This document shows positions 33,367 through 45,700 of a stretch of 50,898 bases of DNA, piece by piece; the stretch's first letter is position 1, and each line of letters starts with the position of its first letter. The DNA is from Syncephalis plumigaleata (Eukaryota > Zoopagomycota > Zoopagomycetes > Zoopagales > Piptocephalidaceae), in contig JAIXMF010000059.1 in assembly GCA_025201365.1 (NCBI GenBank), positions 1-50,898 of the forward strand, given 5' to 3'. A program made the translations under genes and the position numbers. Below the pieces are notes generated by a model. That model searched no databases and was not told where the DNA came from. It was given only the letters and a program-made list of their open reading frames with translations.

Positions 33367-34099
33367 GTTTGAGAGTGGTAGTAGCGTGAAGCGTTAATTC
33401 GTTTAGTAAAAAGATAGCAGTTTGCTAGAAGCAAAAAGAAAAAAGAAGAAGTTATTTCGTCATAGAGGAAGTGGATGAGTCAGGCATATGAGATGGAGCG
33501 GATCGGATAGATGAAATGAGATGGAGTGGATCGGATAGATGAAATAAGACGGAAGCGCCGGGTAGACGAGATCGATCATTGGGCCGCTATGTCTCACTTC
33601 TTGGTCAATGCTCTTGCAATCCGCACAGAGTTAAGCTGCTATCCTTGCTACGAGCGCTATAATCACGTGAAGCCGCTACTACGTGGCAATTGCGTGCAAA
33701 TGATTAGCTTGTTTACTATGAGTAACTATCTCGCTAAGTTCTAGTGTCACTTATTTTATTATGATTAGTTAATAAGGACAGGTATATCGCACGGGCCATG
33801 CACGCTTATGTACGTATTGCAACAACGTGTGTGCTATTACTCCTATTTCCATACTAGTTTTTCCTAGTACGCTGTAATCACGGCATTGCACACCCAACTG
33901 GGGGAACGCAGCTTAGGTCGTTTGACCCTCTAAATCCAAGGACAAATAGCTATCCGTATCACTGAAACCTATCTTACTAAATAGGAAGGCCTTATCGTCT
34001 CTTTGATATCCTGTGCTGATTAGCCAATGACAGAAGCACTCATAACAGGTCAGTACACCCTTCATCGATAAGGATTAGATATCTTATGAGTGGTTGCTA
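33367..34099. other. intergenic, upstream of the FHA-kinase
   Basis: Contains a direct 26-bp duplication near 33491-33545 (GATGGAGYGGATCGGATAGA units). No gene recognised. A 72-codon plus frame at 33526-33744 partly uses that repeat and is doubtful. Confidence 0.45.
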
Positions 34100-36437
34100 C
34101 AGCCGCTTCTCTTTCTCTTTCTCTTTCTCTTTACTCTTCGCTTCGCCCTTCATTCTTCATTCCTTACTTTCTCTTTCCCTTTCTTTGTTTAAACGTACAC
34201 ACAGTAAAATAGGTTAGTGCTCTGTAAACTGTTTGCGTGTAGCGTAGCGCTGAATGCTGTAATGAGCGTAGTTGACTTTTTTCAACTCAGTGTATCGTCG
34301 GTACCTGTAACGGGTGTCGGCCTTCTACGCTACTTGCTTGCGGACATTCGTATATTGGTATAATATGAAGCTACTGCAAAGCAATGGTGGGGCTCGCTTC
34401 GGCAAGCGCATTCATTATATTGAAAGATGCTTGTTTTGACAATAAGGAAAGCCACTATTGTTTCTACAGGTCATTCAGTTGTTAATGTAGCTGGGTAGCC
34501 TCTTTATCATACGAGTATTATGGAATGTATCGGTTTGCAAATGCTTGAACATGTATCTTTATTCTATAGTGATATGTGTTTAGGTCAATTTGCCATCATA
34601 GTATCATTTAAACAACGCTTTGCCGTGATATTTAATCATCATGCTGCTGCCTTCGCTGGAGAAGGGAGTCTAGTTTACTTGATGTTATGGTGACTGACCT
34701 TACTTAATGATATGTATTTGCGTATGTTTAATTATTCATTGTTCGCGCTATCCTATTCAACTGTAATATAACTATGTATTTCTATTCATTCTTCCTTGTA
34801 TTATTCTGTTTCAATGCTGCTTCAATCCAATGTATGTTTACTTATTTCCAATACTTAATGTCTATACTATTATATTTTATTGCTATTTTTGCTCTATAAT
34901 GCCCCTATGTATTTCTATCTCCTCCACTTACATTATCTTATAATGTTTGCTTATGCATCAAAACCCTCCCTTTGCATCATCCTAATCCCTTTATTTATTA
35001 TGTTATGTCCCATTAGCACAGATACATTTGTATCAATGTGCTAATCTACTGATCCCTCGTATGCGCTTCGGTTGATATACCATGAACCGCTACGGAGCGG
35101 CAACATTGGCAGTGATGGTAATTGGCTAGCCACTGATGCCATTCATACTGCCAATGAGGTGTATGGCCATTTGCAATGAATGGCCCATATGCCAGCTATC
35201 CCGTAGTATCTACTGCTGAATGTGATCACATTAACATTCGGCAGTATAGTGGTATATTGTCGCAAGGCTCTTTAACCGATTCAGCATTGCACTTGCTCCC
35301 ACCAAAAAAGGCCGGTGGCTACGTCTGTGGATATGATGGGGACATAACATATTTTATTGCTTTATTGCTTTATTCATTCATTTATTCATAAGAATTAATT
35401 ACAGGTAAGTTCATTTATTACAATATACTAACAATATTACAAGTAGAACATCAAAATGTCAATGATATTGATTGCATACTATTTCCATTCTATTCGGTAA
35501 GTTGACATTTCTATTCATTGCTAATACAAGTGACAATATCCAGACAATATGTACTAATTCCCATTCTAAATGTCAATCAACTAATATTCAACAATAACGA
35601 CAACATGACGGGATAATCAACCATGCTAATGCCTATTGCCAACACTCATTGCCATCCATCATTGACAAGTGTCCACTAGCAATATTAATAAACATGAATC
35701 AATTTGATATATATCGGCATGTCATTGTTGTATACCATTTGCATTACTACTCTTTCTATTCTATCCCTTCCTATCCCATTATTGCTTCATTACCTTCTAC
35801 TTGCCAGATCAACGCTCTATCTTAGCATACTTGTTCTTCTCTTTCATCCAGCATCAATCATTCCATTCTACGTTACTCATTATACTATTCCGGCATCTTC
35901 ATCAGTAATGCAAGTCATTTATTCCACGCTACTACCATTATACACGTAACAATAAAGATAAACTGTCCATTGCTTCCTACCATTTACTATGCTTATACTT
36001 GTGCGAAAGGTGTTTATTGATTAATGTGAATAAAGATAACAAAATTCAATGTTAATCAATAGAGATGTTAATAGAATCCATTCTTAGGCAACTGGATAGC
36101 CATTGCCATTTTTGATAGAAGGATTGAAGAGAGGATTGTACAATTGCCGTACGGCGTTTAGCGCATATGATGTCTTGAAGTATGGATTGCCATATATAAA
36201 AGATGGTTGTGTGAGCAGTTGGCTTATCGCCATATATACTCGCCATTCGTGTACGGTGGATTGCCCAGAGTGCGCTAACGACTGCAATATGGTTAGTAAT
36301 ACTTGCTTTGAGGGGCTGTGTGTTGTATCGTAGAGTGACGACAGCTTTCCAGTTGAAGTCGGGAGATGGAGTGGATGATAGGAAGGTGGTTATACTGCTC
36401 CAAAATTTCTTAACAGTCGGGCATGATCAGAAGGAGA
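34100..36437. repeat. outer inverted repeat, right arm
   Basis: Reverse complement of about 11929-14290. It starts in a CTTTCT-rich pyrimidine tract near 34100-34190 and ends abruptly at 36437 inside the LINE tail. Confidence 0.85.
36052..36437 (-). mobile_element. LINE 3' tail, right copy
   Basis: The mirror of the left LINE tail, truncated at 36437 just after the Cys-block, so it is about 60 bp shorter at its 5' side than the left copy. The ORF end and 3' untranslated part are nearly identical to the left copy. Confidence 0.6.
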
Positions 36438-36903
36438 CTAATTATATTTAAATAAAATTATTTATTAATAAATGTGTAGAATTTTATAATAAATCTATTG
36501 ACTTTGATTAATGCCATTCTTATGACTTTACCTTCCCTTCTCTTATCTTTTATTGACGAGTAATGACTATACATAACACTAAGAACAATAAGACAATTTG
36601 AATGAAATCATTAATAAATCTATGTAGTTTATTAACATTTACTAGTAACAATAGTTAATGACTATCAGCGCTAATCGGTTGGAATAGCCCTGTAGGGATG
36701 ACATCTTACAATGTAAATGGTTGAATACGACGGGCTCAGAATTAAAACAGTGTTCTTTCAGTCAACCAATCAACATGCAGGATAATCTTTGCTTTTTCTT
36801 TTTCTTTTTTTTCTTTTACTAGTTCCGCGTCCTCACCATTTTTCTTCTTTACCATTGTTGCTTCTTCTTTTCTTTTGTTAACGACTTTTTTTTATAATCT
36901 ACA
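36438..36903. promoter_or_regulatory. upstream region of the nucleolin-like gene
   Basis: AT-rich, then strongly pyrimidine-rich (TTTCTTTTTCTTT runs, 36785-36895) up to the start codon. Such tracts are common before highly expressed ribosome-biogenesis genes. Confidence 0.4.
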
Positions 36904-38617
36904 ATGGGTAAAGATAAATCTCTTAAGAAATCCGGCAAAGCCAAGCCTGTAAAGGAAGAACGTAAGTAGCTTGTGTTGCGTATAGTTCTATCAGTGTTTC
37001 TTTTATTTGTTGCCTTGCTCTTTTTGTATATGTACGTATGTATGCAATGATCGCTAACACGCTTTTCTGCATTATCTAGCGGTACCCATGGAAGTTGACG
37101 AATCTACCTCTTCCTCCTCTGATAGCTCTTCTAGCGAAAGCGAAGTAGAAGTTAAGCAGACACCCAAGAAGGGAACACCCAAGAAGGAGACACCCAAGAA
37201 GAAGGCAGCAGCAGCAGCATCCTCTTCCTCTGATAGCTCTTCATCATCATCTGACAGCTCATCAGATTCCGATAGTGAAGATGCGAAGCCAACTCCCAAG
37301 AAGTCGACCCCCAAGAAGACCCCTACCAAGAAGGCCGAGTCATCATCATCATCTGACTCTAGTTCAAGCTCGGATTCTTCTGATTCTGAAGTTGCTGGAA
37401 AGAAAAAGAAGATACTAGAGAAGGTGGCCGAATTAGAAGCATCGAAGGCATCGGGAGTAGCCAAATCCGATTCATCTGACTCGTCCGATTCATCCGATTC
37501 TGACTCTTCATCCGAGAGTGAAGACGAGAAACCAGCTGCCAAGAGCAAGACCCCTACCAAGAAGGCCAAGGCATCATCATCATCATCATCATCGGATTCC
37601 AGCTCAAGCTCTGACTCTTCTGACTCTGAAGATGAAACATCGTCGTCCGGTAAAGCCAAGGCAACTTCCTCCTCAAGTGATTCTGACTCTGATTCCTCAT
37701 CATCATCATCATCATCATCAGATAGTGAAGAGGAAGAAGATAAGCCAAAGGCTACCAATAAGCGTAAAGCTACCGCCGACACTACTGCTGCCGTTGCGGA
37801 TAGCTCAAGCAAGAAGTCCAAGGTAGAAGATGGCGAATCAGCCACTATCTATGTGGGCAATCTCTCGTGGAACGTTGACGATGCCTGGCTTCGTTCCGAA
37901 TTCGAGGAATGTGGCACGATTGTGAATGCTCGTATCATGACCGAGGGACCAAATGGTCGTTCCAAGGGCTTCGGCTACGTTGACTTCCAAGATGCTAGTA
38001 TGGCACATAAGGCGCTCGAGTTCAACGGCAAGGAGATCGACGGACGTGCAGCACGTATTGAGATTACCACACCTCGTGCCACCACTCATGAACGTCGTGA
38101 GCAATCTGAGGCTAGCGACACATTGTTCGTGGGTAACCTGCCATTCTCTGTTACCGAAGACGCCGTCTGGGAGTTGTTCGGCTACTACGGCGAGGTCAAG
38201 GGTGTTCGTCTGCCAACCGACCGTGAGACCGGTGAATTCAAAGGATTCGGCTATGTGCAATTCGTGTCGCAAGAAGATGCCGGTAAAGCCATGGCTGATT
38301 CCTACGTTGAACTATCAGGCCGTAAACTACGCTTAGACTACGCCGCAGGCCGATCAAACGATGGTGGTGCCGGTGGTCGTGGTGGCGGTCGTGGTGGTGG
38401 CCGTGGCGGTTTCGGCGGTCGTGGAGGACGTGATGGAGGTCGCGGTGGCGGTCGCGGCGGTGGTTTCGGCGGTGGCCGTGGTGGCGGTTTCGGTGGACGT
38501 GGAGGACGTGATGGAGGTCGCGGCGGTGGCCGTGGAGGTCGTGGCGGTTTCTCATCTACTACCAACCGTGGTGGATTCAACGATTTTGCCGGTTCTAAAG
38601 TGAAGTTCGACGATTAG
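36904..38617 (+). CDS. nucleolin-like protein (Nsr1/gar2 type)
   Basis: Exons 36904-36961 and 37080-38617 (118-nt intron, GTAAGT...TCTAG) give 531 aa. A basic start (MGKDKSLKKSGKAK) is followed by about 230 residues of alternating acidic Ser/Asp/Glu tracts and basic TPKK-type repeats, typical CK2 and CDK targets. Two RRMs come next: RRM1 with RNP2 IYVGNL and RNP1 KGFGYVDF, and RRM2 with LFVGNL and KGFGYVQF. An RGG/GAR tail (aa about 435-510) closes the protein. This is the nucleolin/Nsr1/gar2 architecture. Such proteins bind pre-rRNA in the nucleolus and are needed for 18S rRNA processing. Codon use is biased toward well-used codons, which fits high expression. A mariner-like element has inserted 33 bp after its stop. 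Confidence 0.93.
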
Positions 38618-38649
38618 AGTAATATTAATACACTATCATTACTACACTA

Positions 38650-39208
38650 CAGGCTTTTTCCATCCAATTTGCGCAGTTAGCCTTCTGTTTCTATGAATAA
38701 ATAATATTTATCACTTACAAGGACTCCTGTATTTTAGACGATTGACGATACAACCTGGTTAATTTGTTTTTTGATGTTTGGATCCCTCTTGATCTTGATC
38801 TTCATTTAGTGAATGCTTTGCGGATGTACTAGGATCAGGAGGAGGAACGGCACCTCGTTGGAATTGTGTTGGAATACCCTTGTCCTTACGAACACTGCGA
38901 ATAATCTGAATGAAGTTCAGACATGCAGTCATATCCCGATTCCATAAACGATAATCAATAGCTACTTGTAAGTACATGACATGGCAATATCCAACTATAC
39001 TTGTACACTTGTATCGTCTACCTTATAGAATTGATGATGATAGTTATCGCTATCAATGAAGGATCCATTACTAATACTGAATTGTTATTATTATGCTGTA
39101 TCAATTGGCATTTCTACGCTAATAATGACGTTAACAATTGTGCAAATCTATTTATTAATAAGCACAATAGTTAAAGGATAAATGCGCAAATTGGATGGAA
39201 AAACACTG
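38650..39208. mobile_element. 559-bp Tc1/mariner-like nonautonomous element carrying a Fanzor tail
   Basis: Inverted termini: the left begins CAGGCTTTTTCCATCCAATT and the right, read inward, begins CAGTGTTTTTCCATCCAATT. They continue into TTGCGCA and match at about 29 of 33 positions. TA dinucleotides flank both ends (38648-38649 and 39209-39210), the target duplication of Tc1/mariner transposons. No transposase is present. The interior minus strand holds a short Fanzor-like open frame. A half copy lies at 24242-24497. Confidence 0.75.
38759..38977 (-). pseudogene. Fanzor C-terminal tail inside the mariner-like element
   Basis: A 72-codon frame reads YRLWNRDMTACLNFIQIIRS, then KGIPTQFQR and an acidic, Gln-rich end. 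The WNRDxxAxxN block is the final RuvC motif of TnpB/Fanzor nucleases, and a loosely Cys-containing stretch precedes it. The same sequence in variant form occurs at 3347-3679. All upstream nuclease domains are missing. Confidence 0.6.
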
Positions 39209-39365
39209 TAGTATTATTTCTGTCCAATTATTAATGATCAATTGTAAGTGTATAAGTGTGTAGATTATTTTATTATCATACTTTCTCCTGAACACGAAAT
39301 CAGTCAGTGAATTTATCGTTGTATACACTTGTTTCTTTCCCCTTCAACCACTCGATAATTACACC

Positions 39366-41003
39366 ATGACACGCGATTTTATCGATACTATTGATCGAAC
39401 ACCGGCCTATCATGTGTTTATGCAACAGCTGGAGAAGCATCATCAGATGCTAGGGTAAGTAGAACCGCTATGTCCAATCTATGTGAATTATTACTCGCTT
39501 GACAGCAACAACAATGCTTATCGCGAATAACCTCGTTTATATAGTACGGCTTTGCAACGGGAACCAGTGCTTGGATCGCGTAAGCTGGACATGTTCAAGA
39601 TCTATCGACTAGTGGTGGAAGCTGGTGGTTGCGAGAAAGTAAGTCCACTGAATCTATACTCGTTTATTTGTTGATTCGTTTACAGTACTTAACAATAACA
39701 ATGACAATAATCACTGACAGGTTAGCCAAGAACGAGGCTGGCGTAAGATCGCTCAGGCATTCGACTTGCCTGCCACTTGTACGAATTCGGCATATGTGTT
39801 CAAAGCAATCTACTACAAGTATTTACTATCGTTTGAAGAAGTCGATCTATGGAAGCGGACACCTACCTCATTGACGCGTGGTGTGGCCTCTCCACGTCAA
39901 GCCGGACAACCTATGATAATGCCGCCACAAGGTAGCGTATATATATATATGCACGCATACATACAAAATGTTTATTGTATTCTATCTAGTTCCACCTATG
40001 GTAGCACGTATGCAAGCTCAAATCTACACGGATCCTATTCCAATCATACCTAGACCGCAACCACTTCCCGATAGTAAGTGCTGCCAATACATGGACTATA
40101 TGAATGGATGTAGAACTATTAGAATTAGATAGACTAATACGCGCGTGTCTACCATTAGATCTAACAATACGTCAACTTATTGGTCAGGGATCTCAGAGTC
40201 GACTATTGTTGGCGATGCGCTCACGTTTACCTAACGAGATTGACTGGGCGTTTAACACGCTAATTCGACTGTCGCATCAGGAAGCATTGGACATTTCAAG
40301 TATTCCCGAACTACTTGATACGATGCTTAGTTTGGTGCCACGATTGTTGGATTCACAAAATGATACTGCTAATACGAGTGTTATTCCAAGAGGAGTGATG
40401 ACACCAGTGGGACTACCGAGATCATTGGAGGAGACAGAGCGTATCTTACAAGTATTGCACATTATACGGAATTTCTCATTCTTGGGTGCCAATAAAAGTG
40501 TGATCGCCTTTAATTCACGCTGTAAGGAATTGCTACGCGCGGGTATCGCCCTACCGGCGGACGTATCGAATGTGGAGATTCGTCAATACTGTCTGGATAC
40601 GGTGGAGAATATAAGCACGCGAATGATACTACGCTCGTCGCAGGATGCGCTGTACAAACTATTACAAGAGGAGTTGTTCGGTGCCGATCGACAAGGTATT
40701 CTAACGGCGATTCGTGCCTTGACTCGTCTAGCCATGAACGAGCAGAACTTGCGCGCGTTGTCCGATATTAACGAGCGTCTACTCAAACGAGTATGGGAAC
40801 TATTGCTTATACCGGATGAAGAACTGGTGGCCACCATGCTAGACTATCTCTACCAGTATACGGGTGTATTCGAGGAGTTAGCCCTTCGACTACCGCGTAT
40901 TGCCGAGGGAAATGTTGTACGTCGTCTAGTGCAGCTACTTACTTGGACGACACCGGCAGAACAACGTGCAGCATTACTACGAGAACAACAGCAACAACAA
41001 CAA

Positions 41004-41035
<32 letters not shown>

Positions 41036-42385
41036 AGCACGACATACCGCAGAACAATCTAATGCCAATAAGCCTACTGCACCAGCATCTACTTCAACAT
41101 CTGCTGCTACTGCTATTGCTACTCCGACTCCTACACCTGCTACACCTGCTACAGCAACACCAACACCATCAGTAGACCCGGCAGCTCCAGTGGAAACAAC
41201 CAATCCCACCGTTGCTTGGTACGTTATTTAGTAATGCTATACCGGTAGAACTTGTCACTAACCCTAAATGAACGTTAACAATAATTGATTAGGCTTCGTA
41301 AAACATTCGTCATCGATCCGGAGGCTACCATCGGACTGGCTGATATGTTCTTCGAATACCAATCATTATTTAAGAATGCCGGTCCTGTATTAACAGCAAC
41401 GGAATTCGTGAATGCCTTCAAGACAACTTTCCCTCAAGTATTAATTAATATTGTCCCTACTGGAACTGCGTCAAGATATCCTTTTATGAATATGAACAAT
41501 GACTGGAATATAGTTACATGTATTGTTATTGCTTAACCAATTGTATACATTAATTGTTCAGGGATTCCGTAAGGCAACCGCTGAAGAAATGGCTCAAGCA
41601 TCACTTGCCGCCAATGGCATCACATCTACTGCTAACACCGGCACTACAGCTACTGCTACTGCTACTGCTACTGCTGCTACAGGAAGTACAAATGCCACTA
41701 CCGACAATGATACTGATCAACCAATGCAAGGTAAATGGTCATTCATCTATTTATTATAAATATATCTAATGGTAATCATTGCGTAGATGTCACTTCATTA
41801 TGTCAATGGCAAGGCTGTACTGAATCCATTACAGATCCCGCTTTATTAACACAACACGTCTATAATACGCACGTACAATCACAATCTAATGATACTACAC
41901 CGCCTTCTCTATCGTGTCAATGGTTAACGTGTAAACAAAGCTTCACACCACCTAATGCACATCGTAAATTGATGGCACATTTAACGGTACATATTGCTCA
42001 ATCTAATATTACAGCACCACAGCCACAACCACAACAACCAACATCATCTTCTAATGATACCAATACTACAACCAATGCAGTACCAAAACCACCCAATGTA
42101 TCTACCGTAATTGAACCGGAACTTGTGGGTGTGCCATTAACTTCCTCACTAATATTGCGTAATCTCGCTCGATATGTCGATAATCATCGATACTTTAAGC
42201 CATGGGAGGCACGTCTCGTTGAACTAATGATGCAGCCATCATTATCACGTCATGTTAGTGCCATATTTAACGAGATATACTTGCCACAACCTGATGATCC
42301 TATGGTTACCTCAATTACTGCAAATATGTTGGCTGCACAAGGTAACCCTACTGTTTATCCTCAATCCATGTCGATAGATATATAA
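39366..42385 (+). CDS. ARID-RFX chromatin-remodelling subunit (RSC9/ARID2-like)
   Basis: Eight exons (39366-39454, 39545-39638, 39721-39931, 39990-40073, 40123-41218, 41293-41475, 41549-41730, 41787-42385) sum to 2538 nt, 845 aa. The ARID DNA-binding domain spans aa about 10-110 (FMQQLEKHHQ, KLDMFKIYRLVVEAGGCEKV, RGWRKIAQAF, YKYLLSFEEVDLW). An armadillo-like helical region follows. A Gln run (CAG/CAA, 40987-41035) comes next, then an RFX-like segment (AWLRKTFVIDPEATI ... EFVNAFKTTFP ... ASRLIVQGFRK) and C2H2-type fingers (CQWQGC...H...H, CQWLTCK...H). This is the RSC9/ARID2 order, a subunit of the RSC/PBAF SWI/SNF remodeller in the nucleus. Intron 6 looks U12-type AT-AC; the rest are GT-AG. 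Confidence 0.88.
41476..41548 (+). other. candidate U12-type AT-AC intron
   Basis: The 5' end reads AAG|ATATCCTTTT, a perfect minor-spliceosome donor. A branch-like TTGCTTAACC (consensus TTCCTTAAC) lies with its A 12 nt before the terminal AC (GTATAC|ATTAATTG). Removing it joins exons in phase 2 and yields TASRLIVQGFRKA, matching the end of RFX-type domains. A competing GT-AG reading (41513-41561) keeps frame but uses a poor GTTACA donor and inserts unrelated residues. Confidence 0.75.
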
Positions 42386-42714
42386 CCAAGTCTACACTTT
42401 ACATAAAATACGTAAATGATCACTACTACATTATTACGCTACTATTATTTATATAATGTTATTATAGCTATTATTATTAGTAGTATTATTATGTGTGGTA
42501 ATGATGACGATAGTGCTTAAAGCTATCATCATCACTCTCTTGTATATCACCCACCACAACATAAAGAGAAAGAAGACAAAGACAAAAGAAGACAAAGACA
42601 AACAAAAACAAAATCAATAATAGTAATGTAGTAACATAGTAATTAACAAGTATATAAGTGTATTTATACTACTACTACTACTACTACTATTACTATTACT
42701 ACTGCTACTATCTA
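42386..42714. other. short convergent intergenic region
   Basis: Separates the RSC9-like stop from the kinesin stop (convergent genes). Contains an (ACT)n microsatellite at about 42667-42690 and purine-rich AAGACAAAGACA repeats near 42568-42610. Confidence 0.5.
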
Positions 42715-45700
42715 CTATTTGGAAAGAACGTGATACCATGGATCAATTTGACGAATCCAATCGTCCATCTCATTGCGACTCGTTGCTTGTAACATATAAG
42801 CATTATTTTTAGTGTATAAGGCAAATACATGTTGTTTCTATCGAGTAATGATTAGTGATAATGCATAAATTAGATAGAACAAGATGGATATCGTTCCTAT
42901 GAACTACTCCTCTACTTACCTGTAACATTTGTTCAAGATCAGACTTGTGATCTACGCGCACCATAGTTAAATTAATAATACCCAATTCCTGTGTCTCATC
43001 CTGAGCTGTATACATGTACATGTAGGGTCGACGAATGACAAAGAAGCGTTTAGTCCACGTATTGCCGATATCTGTTTCGGGGAAGAATAAATAGCCCTTC
43101 TTGGAGATGGTATCACTAGAGAAAGCAAGTAAATAAAATAGTGATTAGCTGTCTCATTATTACATAGTTGTATATAAATTGATTACCTTTTGTTCACTAC
43201 TGTCACCTTGGGAGTAAGTTTTAGTTCCTCTTTTGGTTCCGATAATGTTGAGCATATAGAACTGGCTGAGGTCATTGAGGTAAGCGCGCTATCGCTATTC
43301 TGTTCCGGTAATGGTACTGGTGGTTCTTCCGTAAATACTACATCCTATATCATATTCAATAAGAGTTAACACATTATTACTATTGTTATTATTCCTATAA
43401 ACTTACCTGATCATCTGTAAAGGGGAATTTTTGCCATAATCGAGTAAATTTATCGCATAGTTCGGTGGCTGAATCACCAAGTCGTGGTGTTGGCTCAGCG
43501 GGTGGTACGCCCAATAGATCACGTAGTATCAAGTATTGTCGTGTATCATTCGTGCTTTCTATACGACGTATTTGCTCGGCCACTCGTCGATACTCATTGA
43601 CCATGGTGACACCGCGTGGCTTCCAACCATCTAGGAATTCCTCGCCACGAACATACGTTGATGCCGTGTTGGCACGCCATAGTTCCGATAAATTCTTCGT
43701 AATAGGTGGTGTGAGCACCACTTGGAATAGTTGACTGTATTTATCGTAGATCTTGAGTGAACTACCGCCGAGGAAACTACGGAAACCGCTCGATCTAGCA
43801 GTTCGTTGCGTTTGCCTATCACCAATCTGTAGGGCGACGTTCGTCTCGAATCGAATTGATTCAGAGCATCGTTGTGCCTCCACCGTGAATACGAGCGTAA
43901 GTAGAACACGATGATTAGCCGGTGTGGCTCTGTTGAGGAATTGCGCATTATGCAACGAGCTATCCCATGATGCTTCCGCTCGCAATACAACGGTGCCGTC
44001 AAGGTTATAGCTGACCTCCTGACCGGGTAGGACATTCAACTTGACATCCATGGCGGTTATTGGTGCATCGGTCACATGACCCTTACTATCTTGTAGTCGT
44101 ACGCGACCAAGCACGACACTCGTGACGTGCGTCCACTGGAATTGTCGACCCGATGAATGCGTGAGTGTAATGGCTACACGGCGCTGTAATCCTTGACGTA
44201 GAGCGAATGCTCCCATATCATTGGCATTCTGCGCTACAATGACGGTAGGCGCATACTCGCCATTCTGATCCGGTTCTAGCAGTTGAATCCAGGCGAGTAC
44301 ATCATGGCGTTCCTCAGTGAGTAACTCCTCATCAGAACGACGCTCCGTTTGATTGCCATTCATCGTGGGTTTACCGCCCTCGACCGGACGAGTTGCATTG
44401 GATGGATCCTCGCCACGACCCCATGCGCTAAGTAGCCATGATTTAACACGACCGAACACCTCGATTACGAGGAAACCGCTACGTAATTGCTCAATAGTGG
44501 CGGACGTTATAGGAATCGATACACTTTGCGAGTAGCCAAAGTAGACCGGCTCATCGTCGGCGAATCCGCTAACCAACTCGGTGGTATATAGCTTGTCACC
44601 CGTGGTATTCGGTTTCACCGCGCCCAACGACGATAATCGGTACTGGCAGTGTAGTTGAGAGTAGTCGCGTTCACTGATACCGGTCAATTGATCGATTTGA
44701 ATCTCGACGAGTAGTTTAGCGCCTAGTTCGAGTTTGTTCGGAATAGCATTTGCATTGCCTGCATCGCTGTCGCGCCATGGATTATTCGCTTGTGACGTGG
44801 ACGACGAGTTACCATTGTTGGGAAGCGTTTGTTTTATGGGAATTACGGCCACATCGAGGATACCGAGTATACGACCGGTACGACGACATACGAGTGGCAC
44901 TTGGTGACGTTGCGGCATCATGGCCAATAAATTACGAAGATGAGTACGTGCTCCGCCTACAAATGTGAACTGCGGTCCGGGTAACTCGTAGAATGGTTCC
45001 TCTAGATTGAGATGCTGCGCCAATCGTGGTCGATCAATATAGTTGTACAGGTTACGCATACGTTTAACACGTTGTCGTAGTCGGTCCAACGACCACACGT
45101 AGGAAGAGGCATGACGTTTGTCGAGCACTAGAACACCGATGCATGGTTTATGGGCATCGGCAAGTGATTCGTCATCCTCGTCGGCCGTCTGCCCAAACAC
45201 GTCACTATTCGAACTCTCCCAGAAGGAGCGTGGTCGTGTGTAGGGCCACTCTTCAACGACGCAATACTGATAGGTGACATTCTTCTGTAGTTCCTTACTA
45301 ATAACATTGGCCTCTTTCAACAACACGGCATTCGTAAGAACTGTCTCGGCCATATTGATGGAGCGACGCTGACGAAGTCGTGCAATCACCTTGTTGATCA
45401 AGTAGCGTTCACGATCGGTGTAGACACGCATCGGTGCGGTGGCGAGTTTTTTATCACCTGCCGCGATTCTACGCATACGATCCTCGTAGGCACGTCGTTG
45501 CTGGTTAAGTCGCTCGTTCATCTCTTCTCGTGCCGTACGCAACTCCTCCTCCATACGTTCACGCTGCGCTTGCAATTCCTCCTCGTTAACCCGACTAATG
45601 GTCAAATCACGTATTTTGGCCTCGTATTCGGCGCGTTGTTCATCGATTCGATTGTCCATCTCATCTCTAACCGCTCGTAGCTGTCCCTCGAACTCGCTTT

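Noticed and set aside
37072-37845. 257-codon minus-strand frame across the nucleolin-like gene
   Set aside because: It is the antisense shadow of the Ser/Asp/Lys repeat tracts of the real plus-strand gene. Composition is repetitive and no domain is seen.
41513-41561. GT-AG intron alternative in the RSC9-like gene
   Set aside because: It keeps frame, but its donor GTTACA is unlike the GTAAGT-type sites used elsewhere and it adds residues with no family support. I keep it only as the competing hypothesis to the AT-AC intron.
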